Shown here: one piece after another, positions 1 through 12,535 of the stretch | Layout: every line of letters starts with the position of its first letter | How positions within the stretch are numbered: position 1 is the first letter of the stretch | Assembly (NCBI GenBank): GCA_950022655.1 | Contig: OX465579.1 | Coordinates: forward strand, 177,267,263-177,331,262 | Source of the DNA: Alentia gelatinosa | Lineage: Eukaryota; Annelida; Polychaeta; Phyllodocida; Polynoidae | DNA: 64,000 bases | Reading direction: 5' to 3' | Notes under the pieces: generated by a model | Database searches by the model: none | What the model saw: the letters and a program-made list of their open reading frames with translations, nothing else | Told to the model about the DNA's origin: nothing | Position numbers and translations under genes: made by a program

Positions 1-7
1 CGTACCT

Positions 8-190
8 ATTGTGAACTTATACTGGCACCCCACCATCTGATAGGTAGATGATAAGTACAGTATAGACTGGTTTCAGATAAAAGCGGTTGTATGCTCCTGG
101 GAGGCCTCCACGCAATATCCTCGCACACGCTCGGATATTACTACGCGTCAACTCCTCGGAGCATACGGCTACTTGCATCTGAAACCAGTT
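8..190. mobile_element. Foldback MITE, family A, copy 1
   Basis: The inner 66-189 is an inverted repeat: ACTGGTTTCAGAT on the left pairs with ATCTGAAACCAGT on the right, with GTATGCTCC/GGAGCATAC further in. The centre carries ATATCCTCGCACACGCTCGG and GGATATTACTACGCGTCAAC. The same layout recurs at 203-330 and 29268-29451, which also share an outer left segment ending AATAAATAC. No coding capacity. Confidence 0.75.
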
Positions 191-202
191 AATATTGTGT
201 GT

Positions 203-330
203 GAACTGATATCGGTAAGCCACTTGTCAGGAAAAGGTGAATAATAAATACTATATGGACTGGTTTACGGTTGCATGCTCTTAGGAGTTGACTCTACGCA
301 ATATCCTCGCACGCACTCGGATATTACTGG
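203..330. mobile_element. Family A foldback element, 3'-truncated copy
   Basis: It repeats the outer segment (GAACTGATAT through AATAAATAC), the left arm ACTGGTTTACGGTTGCATGC and the centre CAATATCCTCGCACGCACTC, then diverges at about 330 without a right arm. Confidence 0.65.
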
Positions 331-567
331 TCAGCTCTTTGTCTGGCACCACCTCCGTCCCCCGATATCTACCCCCCCCCTCCTCCACCCCCTCTCCGCA
401 CCCCTCCGCCTCCCTTATCGTCACAGCGACCCCGAGCGGCGTCAACCTCAGGTAACCAGGCCACGTGACTCATGAGGATTCATTACGCATGCGCCAGCCC
501 TGAGGTCTGCCCACTTCCGGCTGCGGGCATGCCGGGCGTGAGTCTCTTGTTCCCGGCGAGTTGGCCA

Positions 568-1480
568 GCGGTGTACGGCGTACGGCGGGCGGTGTACGGC
601 AGGCGGCGGGCGGCGGGCGGCGGGCGGCGGGCGGCGGGCGGCGGGCGGCGGGCGGCGGGCGGCGGGCGGCGGGCGGCGGGCGGCGGGCGGCGGGCGGCGG
701 GCGGCGGGCGGCGGGCGGCGGGCGGCGGGCGGCGGGCGGCGGGCGGCGGGCGGCGAAATGGGAGTGGACGGTCGTGGGCAGCAGGTGGTGGGCAGCAGGA
801 GGCGGGCGGCAGGCGGCGGGCGGCGGGTGGCGGGTGGTGGGCAGCAGGAGGCGGGCGGCGGGCGGCGAAATGGGTGTGGAGGGTGGTGGGTAGTAGGTGG
901 TGGGCAGAGGGCGGCGGACGGCGGACGGTGCAGGTGGAAGGTAGTGGATGGTATAGGTGGTGAGTGGTGGGTGGTGGGTGGTAGGTGGTGGGTGGTGGGT
1001 GGTCGGGGGTGAGTGGTGGGTGGTGGGCAGCAGGTGGTGGGCAGAGGGCGGCGGACGGCAGGCGGTGCAGGTGGAAGGTAGTGGATGGTATAGGTGGTGG
1101 GTAGTAGGTGGCGGGCAGCAGGTGATGAAATTGGAGTGGACGGTCGTGGGTAGTAGGTGGTGGGCGGCGGGCGGCGGGCGGCGGGCGGCGGGCGGCGGGC
1201 GGCGGGCGGCGGGCAGAGGGCGGCGGGCAGAGGGCGGCGGGCAGAGGGCGGCGGACGGTGCAGGTGGAAGGTAGTGGATGGTATAGGTGGTGAGTGGTAG
1301 GTGGTGGGCCGTGAGCAGTGGGTGGCGAGCATGCAGTGGAGGAGGCAGGTGGTTGGGGCCCGTGGGCAGAGGATGCATGGTGGTCAATGGGCAAGGGGCA
1401 ACAGGTGGCAGGCGTGGTTGGTGGGCAGTTCGTAGTTTGCAGGTGGCGGGCAATGGACATGGTATGGTGGTTACTGGGCA
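568..1480. repeat. GGCGGGC heptamer array and derived GC/TGG-rich repeats
   Basis: From about 595 to 754 the heptamer GGCGGGC is repeated almost perfectly. From 755 to 1480 it decays into GGTGGGCAGCAGG-type DNA with repeated blocks (GTGCAGGTGGAAGGTAGTGG at 928, 1065 and 1258). Long ORFs seen on both strands here (alternating AAGGGRR or RRPPPAA repeats) are products of the 7-base period and are not genes. Confidence 0.9.
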
Positions 1481-1689
1481 GCGGGATTCACAGGCGTATG
1501 GGATGGAACCGGAATAGGTGGATGGCAAGCCTGGATGCAGGTGGATAAAATGTAGCGGACTGCCGCAGCATGGGCGATGTAAATAAACAAATGAATACAT
1601 AGATATATACATACACACATATAAACAATTAGTGGACGGCAGGCAATAGGTGGGCGGACGGTGTGGGACAGGCAGTCTGTAGCTTACCT

Positions 1690-1949
1690 ATAAAGGACAC
1701 TATATCAGTGTAGCGGGTAGCGGGGAAGCTGGGGGCAGGCAGCTGACCATGCCGGGCCGGGCCGTGTCGGGGCCGGGCGGTGCCGGGCCGGGCGGGGCCG
1801 GGGGAGGGGCGGGGAGAGCCCGGCACTCTGTCATTACCTCGCCGGCCTCTGATTGCCCTCCTTCGGGCCGCGCCGCCCGCTCTTTTTGTCGCCCGCTGTT
1901 TGCTCGTTGTGGACTCGCGGCGCGGACAAAGTGCAGCCACCGGTCTGCC
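1690..1949. other. CpG-rich stretch without recognised gene
   Basis: Short GGGCC/GGGCCGG-rich direct repeats (1749-1805), then GC-rich unique sequence. No convincing ORF or promoter pattern was seen. Confidence 0.5.
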
Positions 1950-2883
1950 GGGGGGGGGGGGGGTAGAGGGGTGTGAGGGGTGTGGGGGTAGGAGGACGGG
2001 GTAGACGGGGTACGAGGGGTGTGGGGGTAGGAGGACGGGGTACGAGGGGTGTGGAGGGGGTCTGTAGGGTGTACGTGGGGTATAAGGAGGAGGTGAAGGG
2101 AGGGGGTTGTATGATATATGAGGGGTATGGAGTGGAATGTGCAGAGGTGTTGGAGTAAGGGAGGGGGTTGTAGGGTATGTGAGGGGTATGAGGAGAGTGG
2201 AGAAGGGTGTGGGGAGGTGTGAGGGTGGGGGTGTAGATTGGTATGAGGGATATGAGGAGTAAAGGAGTGTGGGGAGGGGTGTGAGGGGGAGGGGAGAAGT
2301 GTGTAGGGTATATGTGGGGTGTGAGGAGGGGGTAGAGGGAGTAAGAGAGGGGTGTAGGGGGAGTAGAGAAGTTTGGAGGGTATGAGGGCTGTGAGGGTGT
2401 GGAGAGGGGTGCGGGGAGTGCATGTGAGGAGAGGAGGGGTAGAGGGCGGTATGAGGGGTGTTATTGTAAGAGAGGGATGTGTGGTAGGAGAGGGGTTTGT
2501 AGGGTATATGTAGGGTATGTAGGGTGTGGAGAGGGGTGTAAAGGTAAGAGAGGGTTGTGGGGATGGGGGAGAGGGATTTGTAGGGTATATGTGGGGTATA
2601 AGGAGAGTGTAGAGGGGTGTTGAAAGGGGTGTGGAGAGGTGTGTGTAGATGGGTATGAGGGGTGTGAGGGTGTGAGGGGTGTGAGGGATAGACAGGGGTT
2701 TGTAGGGTACACGTTGGGTATGAGGGGTGTGTAGAGGGGTGTAGGGGTAAAATTGACTTTGTAGGGTATACGTAGGGTATGAGGGGTAAGAACGGGGTGT
2801 TGTGTGCAGGTGTTAGGACTTGGATCAATTGGGTGTAGGGCAGGCGGGGATTGTTTTGTTAATGGGGGCGGGGGGGGGGGGGG
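1950..2883. repeat. Degenerate G-rich minisatellite bounded by G runs
   Basis: It opens with a run of 14 G (1950-1963) and ends with a G run broken by one C (2865-2883). Between them are variants of GTAGGGTATATGTGGGGTAT and GAGGGGTGTGGAGAGGGGTG. The + strand is almost free of C. No gene. Confidence 0.85.
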
Positions 2884-2959
2884 TGGTTAGGGCGGAATGC
2901 AAGGCAGGGAGAGGTGTGCAGGGGGTATAGGGCAGGGACTATCAGGGATGTGGTACGGG

Positions 2960-3835
2960 TTGAGCCGTGAGGGGTGTGTCGGGGTATAAGAAGGTAGGGT
3001 GGGGTGTGAGGAGGTGAGGGGTGTACAGGGGATATAGGAGGGTGTGGAGGGTAGGGTGGGTGTGAGGTGGTGAGGGGTGTGTAGGGGTATAGGAGGGTGT
3101 AGAGGGTAGGGTGGGGTGTGAGGTGGTGAGGGGTGTGTAGGGGATATAGGAGGGTGTGGAGGGTAGGGTGGGGTGTGAGGAGGTGAGGGGTGTACAGGGG
3201 ATATAGGAGGGTGTGGAGGGTAGGGTGGGTGTGAGGTGGTGAGGGGTGTGTAGGGGGTACAGGGGGGTGTGGAGGGTAGGGTGGGGTGTGAGGTGGTGAG
3301 GGGTGTGTAGGGGGTATAGGGGGGTGTGGAGGGTAGGGTGGGGTGTGAGCGGGTGAGGGGGGTGTAGGGGGTATAGGGGGGTGTGGAGGGTAGGGTGGGG
3401 TGTGAGGAGGGGAGGGGTGTGTAGGGGGTATAGGGGGGTGTGGAGGGTAGGGTGGGGTGTGAGGCGGTGAGGGGTGTGTAGGGGTATAAGAAGGTAGGGT
3501 GGGGTGTGAGGAGGGGAGGGGTGTGTAGGGGGTATAGGGGGGTGTGGAGGGTAGGGTTGGGTGTGAGGTGGTGAGGGGTGTGTAGGGAGTATAGGAGGGT
3601 GTGGAGGGTAGGGCGGGGTGTGAGGTGGTGAGGGGTGTGTAGGGGATGTAGGAGGGTGTGGAGGGTATGGGTGGGGTGTGAGGAGGGGAGGGGTGTACAG
3701 GGGATATAGAAGGGTGTGGAGGGTAGGGTGGGTGTGAGGTGGTGAGGGGTGTGTAGGGGATATAGGAGGGTATAGGAGAGTATGGGTGGGGTGTGAGGTG
3801 GTGAGGGGTGTGTAGGGACGGGGATCACCGGGGTG
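2960..3835. repeat. ~57-bp G-rich minisatellite
   Basis: About 15 units of period 55-57 bp. The recurring GTGTGGAGGGTAGGGTGGGG lies at 3042, then about every 57 bp (3154, 3211, 3267, 3324, 3381). The + strand is G/T/A with strong G-run density; complementary-strand proline/histidine/threonine ORFs are artefacts. Confidence 0.9.
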
Positions 3836-4134
3836 TGGCACGGGCGGGGCCGGCTGTCAGCACCTGACTGATCGGTCCTGCCGGGCCCCCTATTCACCCT
3901 CCACCATACCGCCAAGTACCCGCCCTATCACCAGCCCCTCGTCCCCCCTGCCTCCCTCCCCCGTCCTACCCCGCCCTCCGCCGCCCGGCGCGGAGTTATG
4001 AATGAACGGCGCACATTCACCCGCCGCCAGAATAACAACACAAAAAGTCACCCATAAAAACGTGAGCAGCTCGGCCCGCCATTTAGCGCCCGCCGCCGGC
4101 CCTGAGCTGCTCGGGGCGGCGGGCGGGCGGCGGG
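3836..4134. other. Short CpG-rich unique segment between arrays
   Basis: GC-rich non-repetitive spacer with no convincing ORF, separating two tandem arrays. Confidence 0.5.
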
Positions 4135-4990
4135 CGGGTGGCGGGTGGTGTACGGCGTACGGTGTACGGCGTACGGCGGGCGGCGGGCGGCGGGCGGCGG
4201 GCGGTGTACGGCGGATGGTGTACGGCGGGCGGCGGGCGGCGGGCGGTGTACGGCGGGCGGTGTACGGCGGGCGGTGTACGGCGGGCGGCGGGCGGCGGGC
4301 GGTGTACGGCGGGCGGTGTACGGCGGGCGGTGTACGGCGGGCGGTGTACGGCGGGCGGTGTACGGCGGGCGGTGTACGGCGGGCGGCGGGCGGCGGGCGG
4401 TGTACGGCGGGCGGTGTACGGCGGGCGGTGTACGGCGGATGGTGTACGGCGGGCGGCGGGCGGCGGGCGGTGTACGGCGGGCGGTGTACGGCGGGCGGTG
4501 TACGGCGGGCGGCGGGCGGCGGGCGGTGTACGGCGGGCGGTGTACGGCGGGCGGTGTACGGCGGGCGGCGGGCGGCGGGCGGTGTACGGCGGGCGGTGTA
4601 CGGCGGGCGGTGTACGGCGGGCGGTGTACGGCGGATGGTGTACGGCGGGCGGTGTACGGCGGGCGGTGTACGGCGGGATGGGGGACGGCGGGCGGTGTAC
4701 GGCGGGCGGTGTACGGCGGATGGTGTACGGCGGGCGGTGTACGGCGGGCGGTGTACGGCGGGCGGTGTACGGCGGGCGGTGTACGGCGGGCGGTGTACGG
4801 CGGGCGGTGTACGGCGGGCGGTGTACGGCGGGCGGTGTACGGCGGGCGGTGTACGGCGGGCGGTGTACGGCGGATGGTGTACGGCGGGCGGTGTACGGCG
4901 GGCGGTGTACGGCGGGATGGGGGACGGCGGGCGGCGGGCGGTGTACGGCGGGCGGCGGGCGGCGGGCGGCGGGCGGCGGGCGGCGAGGGA
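4135..4990. repeat. Mixed heptamer array: GGCGGGC / GGTGTAC / GGCGGAT
   Basis: About 120 seven-base units in varying order, mainly GGCGGGC alternating with GGTGTAC, with occasional GGCGGAT and a few GGATGGGGGAC interruptions (4676, 4915, 4990). The seven-base phase is kept over long stretches. It shares the pure heptamer of 568-754 and begins with the same GTGTACGGCG variants seen there. Confidence 0.93.
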
Positions 4991-5697
4991 TGGGGGACGG
5001 GCTACCGGGCCCCCGTGGCGCATGGATCATAGCCCGACCCGAGCCGAGAGCCAAAAGCCGAGAGCCCCGGTCAGGAACTGTGGTCCAGTCTCAGTGCGTT
5101 GCATACGTCTTTATTACCCAATACGGAGCCTCTACTAAACCTAGGGCGGCTACAGACTGAGTAGAATACGGAAAGCTGTGTTCTACGCAGGAAAAATGCC
5201 TGCTACCTCATTGGCACTTTAGGAACTATCTTATATTAACAATGCACGGCGATTATGTCGAGTTCTAATAATTAACGAGATTTTGTGTCGATAATCAGTC
5301 AAAAGGTGAGCAATAAATACCATATTACCATGACTTGGATCTGTATGGCCGTATTCTCCTTGTAGTTGGCACTACACAATACTACGCAGAGATTACGGCC
5401 ACCCAGACAGAAATAATAGTAATAGTGTGTATGCTCTGAGTGTTGTATAAGTCTGAGACGTTTTGAAACATCTTGGATTAAGCATATCCTGCTTCCTGAT
5501 TTGTGTGTCGGGGTGTGACCATATATCTCCTTTATCAGAAAAAAGTTTGAACGTCAATTTGCATAATCCTAAGACGAATAGTACCCGGTATAATATATTG
5601 TTTTTTTGGGTATATTCGGCATATAAAACATACGTAAAATGATGATATACACGTGCCTCATCAGAACTACTTGTCGCCAGTAATGTTTACCAGTGCA
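4991..5697. other. Mostly unique, with a decayed family-A fragment
   Basis: No gene seen. At about 5300-5410 a weak family-A relative is visible (CAATAAATACC followed by GGCCGTATTCTCC, then ATTACGGCCAC). Confidence 0.4.
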
Positions 5698-5699
5698 CG

Positions 5700-5777
5700 T
5701 CCCCGATATGTCTCCAATGTTGACGGTTTGCATTGGAGCCATATCGGTAGGTCAAAATTTCTATCGTATAGTGGACC
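5700..5777. mobile_element. Family R fragment (right half)
   Basis: CCCCGATATGTCTCCAATGT and GGAGCCATATCGGTAGGTC match the inner right part of the complete copies at 12536 and 34119, ending at a decayed GTGGACC. Confidence 0.65.
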
Positions 5778-6164
5778 TAAAGCTTACCATTGTATTAGTT
5801 GATTTATTCTTTTTTTTTTAATTATAAAATGCTCTTCCACCGGGCAGGTATTTAGCTCGGACATTAATCTGAGGCAATTCATGATGATTTATACGAACTG
5901 CAAGTGGCTATAGAGAGACAAAGAGAAAGAGGGAGAGAGGGAGACAAAGGCGGATGAGATGATGAGGGAGAACAAAAGACTATTTACTGTATACGTTCTT
6001 GACGGGCTATTTGCTTACATTCACACCAGTAACCAACATCACAGAAATAACCACTCAACGCACCGGGGCATGTTTTATTGATGAAGTGACTAAGCAGAGT
6101 GAGGGATATTACTGCCGAGTGTATGATACACACAGACCTTGTACTTAACTACCACTGAACCATG

Positions 6165-6325
6165 ATTTACATAGACAATAATCGATGGTTTTGTGGACAG
6201 GCGGCCGTGAACCATGAAAGGCTGACGCGTAGTAATACACAAGCGCTAGCGAGTGTATATATTACGACGTCAACCTCGAGTGGTTTACAGAGCCGCCTGT
6301 CCACAAAATCATCATTTGTTGTATT
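6165..6325. mobile_element. Foldback element, family A-like
   Basis: Left GGTTTTGTGGACAGGCGGCC pairs with right GCCGCCTGTCCACAAAATC. The centre holds GACGCGTAGTAATACAC and TATATTACGACGTCAACC, the same core signature as family A. Confidence 0.65.
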
Positions 6326-6739
6326 TATTATCCATATTTTCGAATAAATTAAATCCAGTTATTGCCATATTAAAAGGTATAACAATAGCGAATATTTCTT
6401 TGCTCTATAGCAAAAGGGACTATTTTCCCCGTAGACCATGGTTTTGAGGCCGTATACCACAGGTTTGAATCCGTATACCACAGTTATGGTATCTGACAGG
6501 TTTTATACAATGGGTCGTGGTTTACTGAGTCCCCATTCATTTTCAATGGGGACTTTGTATACGATGGATGATAAAGACCGAGACTAGGCCACTGTCTTAA
6601 CGCGTGCAATCTTGGGGTCGTTTAATAATCTAGGATCGTACATGTAGGGCCTTCTCTGTATTCCATAGAAATATGTAGGGAAATAATCAGGTAAATGTTC
6701 AAGTCTTATATACAATAAACACCTGGACTCAATAATCAT

Positions 6740-7170
6740 TGAATCAAAGGTGAGGTTTATATGGAAGATGTTGATATGATATAGATATACCTCATTCTAT
6801 TGTTCAATATTTTCCATAAGATGTTGAAAGTGGATTGAAGTATATATGGAATATATATGACATACTGTATATGTAAACCCCATGCCTTGTTCATTGTGAA
6901 TAATCAGTACTTTCTATGAGATGGTGATAGTGGATAGGAGTATATATAGAATATATAAGATATAATATAAATAAAACCCCATGCCTTGTTCATTGTGAAG
7001 AACCAGTACTTCCAAAGAGATGTGATAGTGGATTGAAGTATATATAGAGTATATAACATACAATATAAATAAAACCCCATGCCTTGTTCATTGTAATTAA
7101 CAAGTACATGTACTTTCCATGAGATGTTGATAGTGGATTAAAGTATATTTATGATATATAAGATACTATG
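6740..7170. repeat. ~99-bp tandem repeat, four units
   Basis: CCCCATGCCTTGTTCATTGT recurs at about 6879, 6977 and 7075 with GATAGTGGATTGAAGTATAT between. Related pieces reappear at 7263-7315 and 7620-7690, so the array seems split by the two hairpin insertions at 7175-7262 and 7316-7614. Confidence 0.75.
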
Positions 7171-7174
7171 GAGA

Positions 7175-7262
7175 AACCAAACAAGAGTTAGTTGTGTTGT
7201 TGTTTATCGCACGACGGCAAGATCGCGTATTACTGCGCGAGGCGAAGCCGAGTGAGGAGACA
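7175..7262. mobile_element. Conserved-loop hairpin element, short copy
   Basis: Carries the loop GAGGCGAAGCCGAGTGA at 7239-7255, shared with elements at 34492 and 49799, preceded by AAACCAAACAAGAG, which resembles AAACCAAACGAGAG at about 24034. Confidence 0.6.
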
Positions 7263-7315
7263 ATACTTCCAAAAAGATGTGATAGTGTGTAGAAGTTTAC
7301 TATATACCCATGCCG

Positions 7316-7614
7316 TATATACTGTAAATACGCACCGTTTCGGCATATGACGTAAAGTTACTGTTCGGACCGCTGGTCTGTACACTAAAATACGGACCAC
7401 CTTGCCATACACATTTATTAAGAAATTTGTTGTTATACCAAATGACATTGTTTTTTTTGTTAATTTCGGGCATATAGTAAATATATAACGTCCAACCATG
7501 CTTGTACAAGTCACAGATCTCGATGCTAATTTACGGTTTGTACGGAACTCGGCATAAATGCCTCGGTCCGTACAAACGGTAAATTAGCATCTCGTTCTGT
7601 GACTTGTACAGCAT
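7316..7614. mobile_element. Inverted-repeat insertion with terminal hairpin
   Basis: Positions 7498-7614 form a long hairpin: ATGCTTGTACAAGTCACAGA against TCTGTGACTTGTACAGCAT, continuing with GCTAATTTACGGTTTGTACG / CGTACAAACGGTAAATTAGC. It splits the 99-bp array. Confidence 0.65.
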
Positions 7615-7690
7615 GATCAGGACGTTCTATATACATATTTATGATATATAAGATATGATATGAGGAAGCAGTACTTCCCACTGGGTGCTG

Positions 7691-8949
<1,259 letters not shown>

Positions 8950-9023
8950 CCCTTTCTACATTGGATGTTTTCCTCATACACTTCAGTATATGGATGGCTA
9001 CTTATAAAAAAACACTTCAGTCT

Positions 9024-9328
9024 TTAACCCTATAAGGGCGGATTATGCCTTAAGGCATCATTTGAGGGATATTTATATGATTGTTTTTCAAAAGGAAATA
9101 TTTTAACAATTAACTTGAGATTTTCACAGAATGTAGGTGTAACATCATATTTTCGAATTCCAAATGATAGAAATAAAAATAATGATAATAACATATTATA
9201 TCACGTGATAAACCCCCGAATTCTGAGTTCAGAGGACAATGCTCCCGTCCCCTAGAACTGTACATAGTCACTATAAGCCGTCCCTAATTGTGTAGTTCAG
9301 CCATAGGCTGCCGTCCTTAAAGGGTTAA
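9024..9328. mobile_element. piggyBac-like MITE with TTAA ends
   Basis: The segment begins TTAACCCTATAAGGGCGG and ends CCGTCCTTAAAGGGTTAA. Terminal inverted repeats starting CCCT just inside TTAA on both sides are the signature of piggyBac-type non-autonomous elements. 305 bp, no coding capacity. Confidence 0.6.
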
Positions 9329-9719
9329 GTCCCGTTCACACATTCGACTCGGGGGCTTGCGAGCTGTAGTTTTAGTCGCCGACTTGAGGTGCCGCCCTTG
9401 AAATTGGAGGTACGCCCGGTCTCTTGAATATGTGTGTGAACCACTCCTTTGCGACTGGAACATTTGTGCCTGGATGTTTCTTTGTAGGCCCAGTCAGCGA
9501 CTAACGGTACCAGATATCAAACATGTTTGATATTCAAAATGCTTTCAAGTGAGGAAACTAAGGTACTTCCAGTTGTAGACTCGCGAGAAGTGTGCAGATC
9601 ACACTTTCTCCAGAAAATAACAATTGTTTACGTGCTGATTCCTAGCCTTTGCTAGTGATGATGATATCATTGGAAAACATATTTCACTCATTTATATAAG
9701 TATAGTTCAGGTCATTACT

Positions 9720-9945
9720 ATGTAAGGAGGTCAGGGTGAAGGTCGTGGCTTGCTGTGGATGCACTCATTGGCTGCTTGGTCAAACCTAACTTACTTTATT
9801 CCTTACATGGCAAAGAAGGCAGAGGGACAACTCCATGTACCTATGCTCAAAGATCATGCAGAGATGAATAAAGAAATGAGACAATTGAGCAACTATTCAG
9901 TGCCTAAAACCAATTACCACTGTTTGTTGTAAGTCACACAGGTAA
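9720..9945. repeat. Dispersed repeat, copy near 28685-28855
   Basis: ATGTAAGGAGGTCAGGGTGA, CAGTCATTGGCT-like and GGGACAACTCCATG segments appear in the same order near 28690. The 60-codon ORF here is not conserved in the other copy. Confidence 0.55.
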
Positions 9946-9989
9946 TCTAACACGCGCTGCAGACAGGTACAAACATCCGGGACCTCACA

Positions 9990-10110
9990 CACTCCCGAAC
10001 GCGCATGCGCACACCGCCGGTCTACTCACCAGGGGGCGCTGCGGTCTGCGCATGCGTGGTTTTGACAGGTGAGCGTCTCTCGTGACGTCGGGTCAGCGTC
10101 TGTCTGTGGT
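9990..10110. promoter_or_regulatory. CpG-rich patch with NRF1-like and CTCF-like motifs
   Basis: GCGCATGCGC at 10001-10010 and TGCGCATGCG at 10047-10056 match the palindromic NRF1 consensus. Between them TCACCAGGGGGCGC (10026-10039) fits the CTCF core at 13 of 14 positions. No coding exon was recognised next to it; promoter or insulator role is inference. Confidence 0.4.
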
Positions 10111-11209
10111 CAGCGTCTGTAATGATAAGGACACTGCGCCGCTCTCAGGTGGTCACACTGGGCCGCTCAGCTGACCGGCGGTGGGTACACTGAGACCCTG
10201 CGCCACACACGCGACCTCACACAGGTGAATGTCAGGTGCGGGCAGATTCCAGGAGCATAGTCACTCTCCCAGCAGAGATATTGCGCTCTACTTCCTGCGG
10301 CCGCTTGTATTTCTGCACCAACCTGCCTTTTTTGGCTCAAATCTGACCCATACACCAGTTTTTGAAATATCCTAAATTCTGAGGACTTTTGGGGGTATTT
10401 CGTGTTCTACTGTTAAATAGAAATAAACATATTTATATGGTGATGATATACACTAATTTCTATTAATTTTTTATGTCAAATTAGACATAGTCATAGGGAT
10501 TATTTTCTTCAGTGGAAGGCACCTCATGTGTTGCAGGGTTTTGTTTGTCAAGTGTCACATGCGCTTGCATGAATAGACAGTCTCATCAACTGTGGATTCA
10601 GATAATAAAGTGGTTTAAGTTGACAAAGAAACAACTGGATTGTCACTGGAGCTCATTTAACAATTACTATATTTCCCAACTCATAATATATGAGTTGTTT
10701 CATAACTGTTGACAGATGCCTTGTTTTTAAACCGAAATGTTGGGAGGTCCCCCCTGTCCTTAGTGGATACCTTGAGAACAAGCGTTTGACGTCACTGGAC
10801 TGGGGCAGATATTAAGCCAGCGCTAGCGCGGAAAGATCTGGGGGGAGAGTGGAATGTAGTGTGTTGTGTGCAGGTCGTCTCCCAGACTTACCTGTACCAG
10901 CTGAAAGGTGAATGAGATGTGAGCCCAGCTATCTGAAATTCACATTTCTACCGGTGAGAAATTGGTATGAATGGTGTCACGCTAGGCTTTTAATCTTAGG
11001 ATATAATTTAATTTTCATGTGGTAAAAAAAATTTCGGTTTACTAAAGTTGCCTTTATCCGAGCATTTTCTCTATCGTGGTCGCTCAACGGATTAGTGAAG
11101 TAACAAATTCTTCGTTTCGCATAGTAATTTGATTTTCATGTTTTATGAAGAGAATGATCTAAAATAGAGGTAAGCATCAGTCCCGTTAAGGAAAATCAAC
11201 GATTATCTG
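10111..11209. other. No recognised gene
   Basis: Mixed-composition DNA with short ORFs only; nothing that looks like a conserved protein or a complete element. Confidence 0.4.
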
Positions 11210-11505
11210 TTTATCTCACCCCTGGTATTTTCTCCATAGGCCTAACATTGGGAACTCGTATCCAACGCCCATGGAGTATTTAGAAAAAATACTCAATGCG
11301 GGGATTGTGTTACAAAGGTTAGCCCATTAGTCAATGTGAGGGGTGAGATAAATTCAGAAACGTATTCAAGTTTACGATCAGAGCTCGATCCCATCTCGTT
11401 GGAATCGCTACATAACTCACGTGCTTTGCCTTGTGAATGCCTTGCTACGTGATTTTAACTCGATGGGATACGGGCTCTGACCCTATTCTGTCATAGGTTT
11501 CTTTC
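11210..11505. mobile_element. Double-module hairpin element, family B, copy 1
   Basis: Left module 11210-11352 is bounded by TTTATCTCACCCCTGG and GGGGTGAGATAAA and contains CCATAGGCCTAACATTGGG. The right module is a hairpin: CAGAGCTCGATCCCATCTCG pairs with CGATGGGATACGGGCTCTG, loop TCACGTGCTTTGCCTTGTGA at 11417. A second copy is at 17108-17397. Confidence 0.75.
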
Positions 11506-11642
11506 TAATACAAATGCCAGTCTTCAGTATTAGGTTTTGGTATTTGCTAACGCTAAAACTTGTATGTATAAAGGTACAGTTTCCGATGACATATTTCTAC
11601 CTTGCAAAGATATTAAATGGAATTCACATGGTGGGTTTCATG

Positions 11643-11714
11643 TACCTTGATACTGTGAATAATATATACACCTGTAATGTTACAGGTGTATATATTATTC
11701 ACAGTATCAAGGTA
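11643..11714. repeat. Perfect palindrome, 35-bp arms
   Basis: 11643-11677 and 11680-11714 are exact reverse complements separated by 2 bp. The arms begin TACCTTGATACTG and end ACACCTGTAA. Confidence 0.95.
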
Positions 11715-12224
11715 TAATATTTACAGTATGAAGATTTATAACAAATATCATGTCTACAGTATTACAGATATCATGTCTACTGTACAACAGATATTGTGAG
11801 ATCAATTTTGATGAATTGGCAGTATTTTGAAAGATCTACCGTCAACTCTCTGTCACAGATTTTTTTCTATTGATCAAAGGACAATGTAGTCCATTGGAGT
11901 TCTGCCAAGTTATCTGAAATCTGAACGCGGAGTCAGTGAGCGTAGAGATGGATGCCCAGGGCGTCTACTCTCTTCAAAACACTGTCGTTGGCCGACGATC
12001 AATTTTATTTCATAGCGTGTATAATAAAAACGGAGAGTAATACATATCCACACTTACCAGAGCCGGGTGCCAGCAGAGGAAGGCAGTCACACACGAGTGT
12101 TGTAGAAATACCGATAGGAATGTTGCGTGTTTGCCGATCCCATGATGCATTTCACCTCATTTACATACTCACTGAGTAAGAGGGTAGTTAGTGTTAATGG
12201 CGGTTCTCTACAGGCATGCACTTC

Positions 12225-12535
12225 ACTTAGAACTAGATTCAACAGACGTTTACTGGGACGTTTCCAACTGGCAACTGAAAATACATGATAATTTTCATGC
12301 TATACAAGAGTCGGTCTCCTTGTGAAAGGTTGGTGGTACATAATCAGCGACCTGCACTGCGAAAATGTGATGGACGCTGACCGACTTTTGGTAGTAAATG
12401 CAGACCATCACTGATTAATTCAATAAGCTTCAATTTCGTTGTTGGGTGTAGAAGTTGGTCGGTGGTGCAATATTGCATAAGGCAGGAGAGAAAAATCATT
12501 GAACATTTCTGTTTCCACCTGACGATTATTATACT
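12225..12535. mobile_element. Family H-like element, interrupted by family R
   Basis: The sequence up to 12535 (GCATAAGGCAGGAGAG, TTTCTGTTTCCACCTGAC) recurs at 12905-12960 on the far side of the family-R copy, so the R element appears to sit inside or beside duplicated H-type DNA. Confidence 0.5.

Noticed and set aside
448..1618. Long proline/arginine/alanine-rich ORFs on both strands
   Set aside because: They are translations of the 7-bp GGCGGGC repeat, which stays open in several frames; no unique sequence or splice structure.
2887..5160. ORFs of 300-380 codons in the G-rich and heptamer arrays
   Set aside because: Repeat period times three gives repeating peptides in several overlapping frames; no gene-like features.
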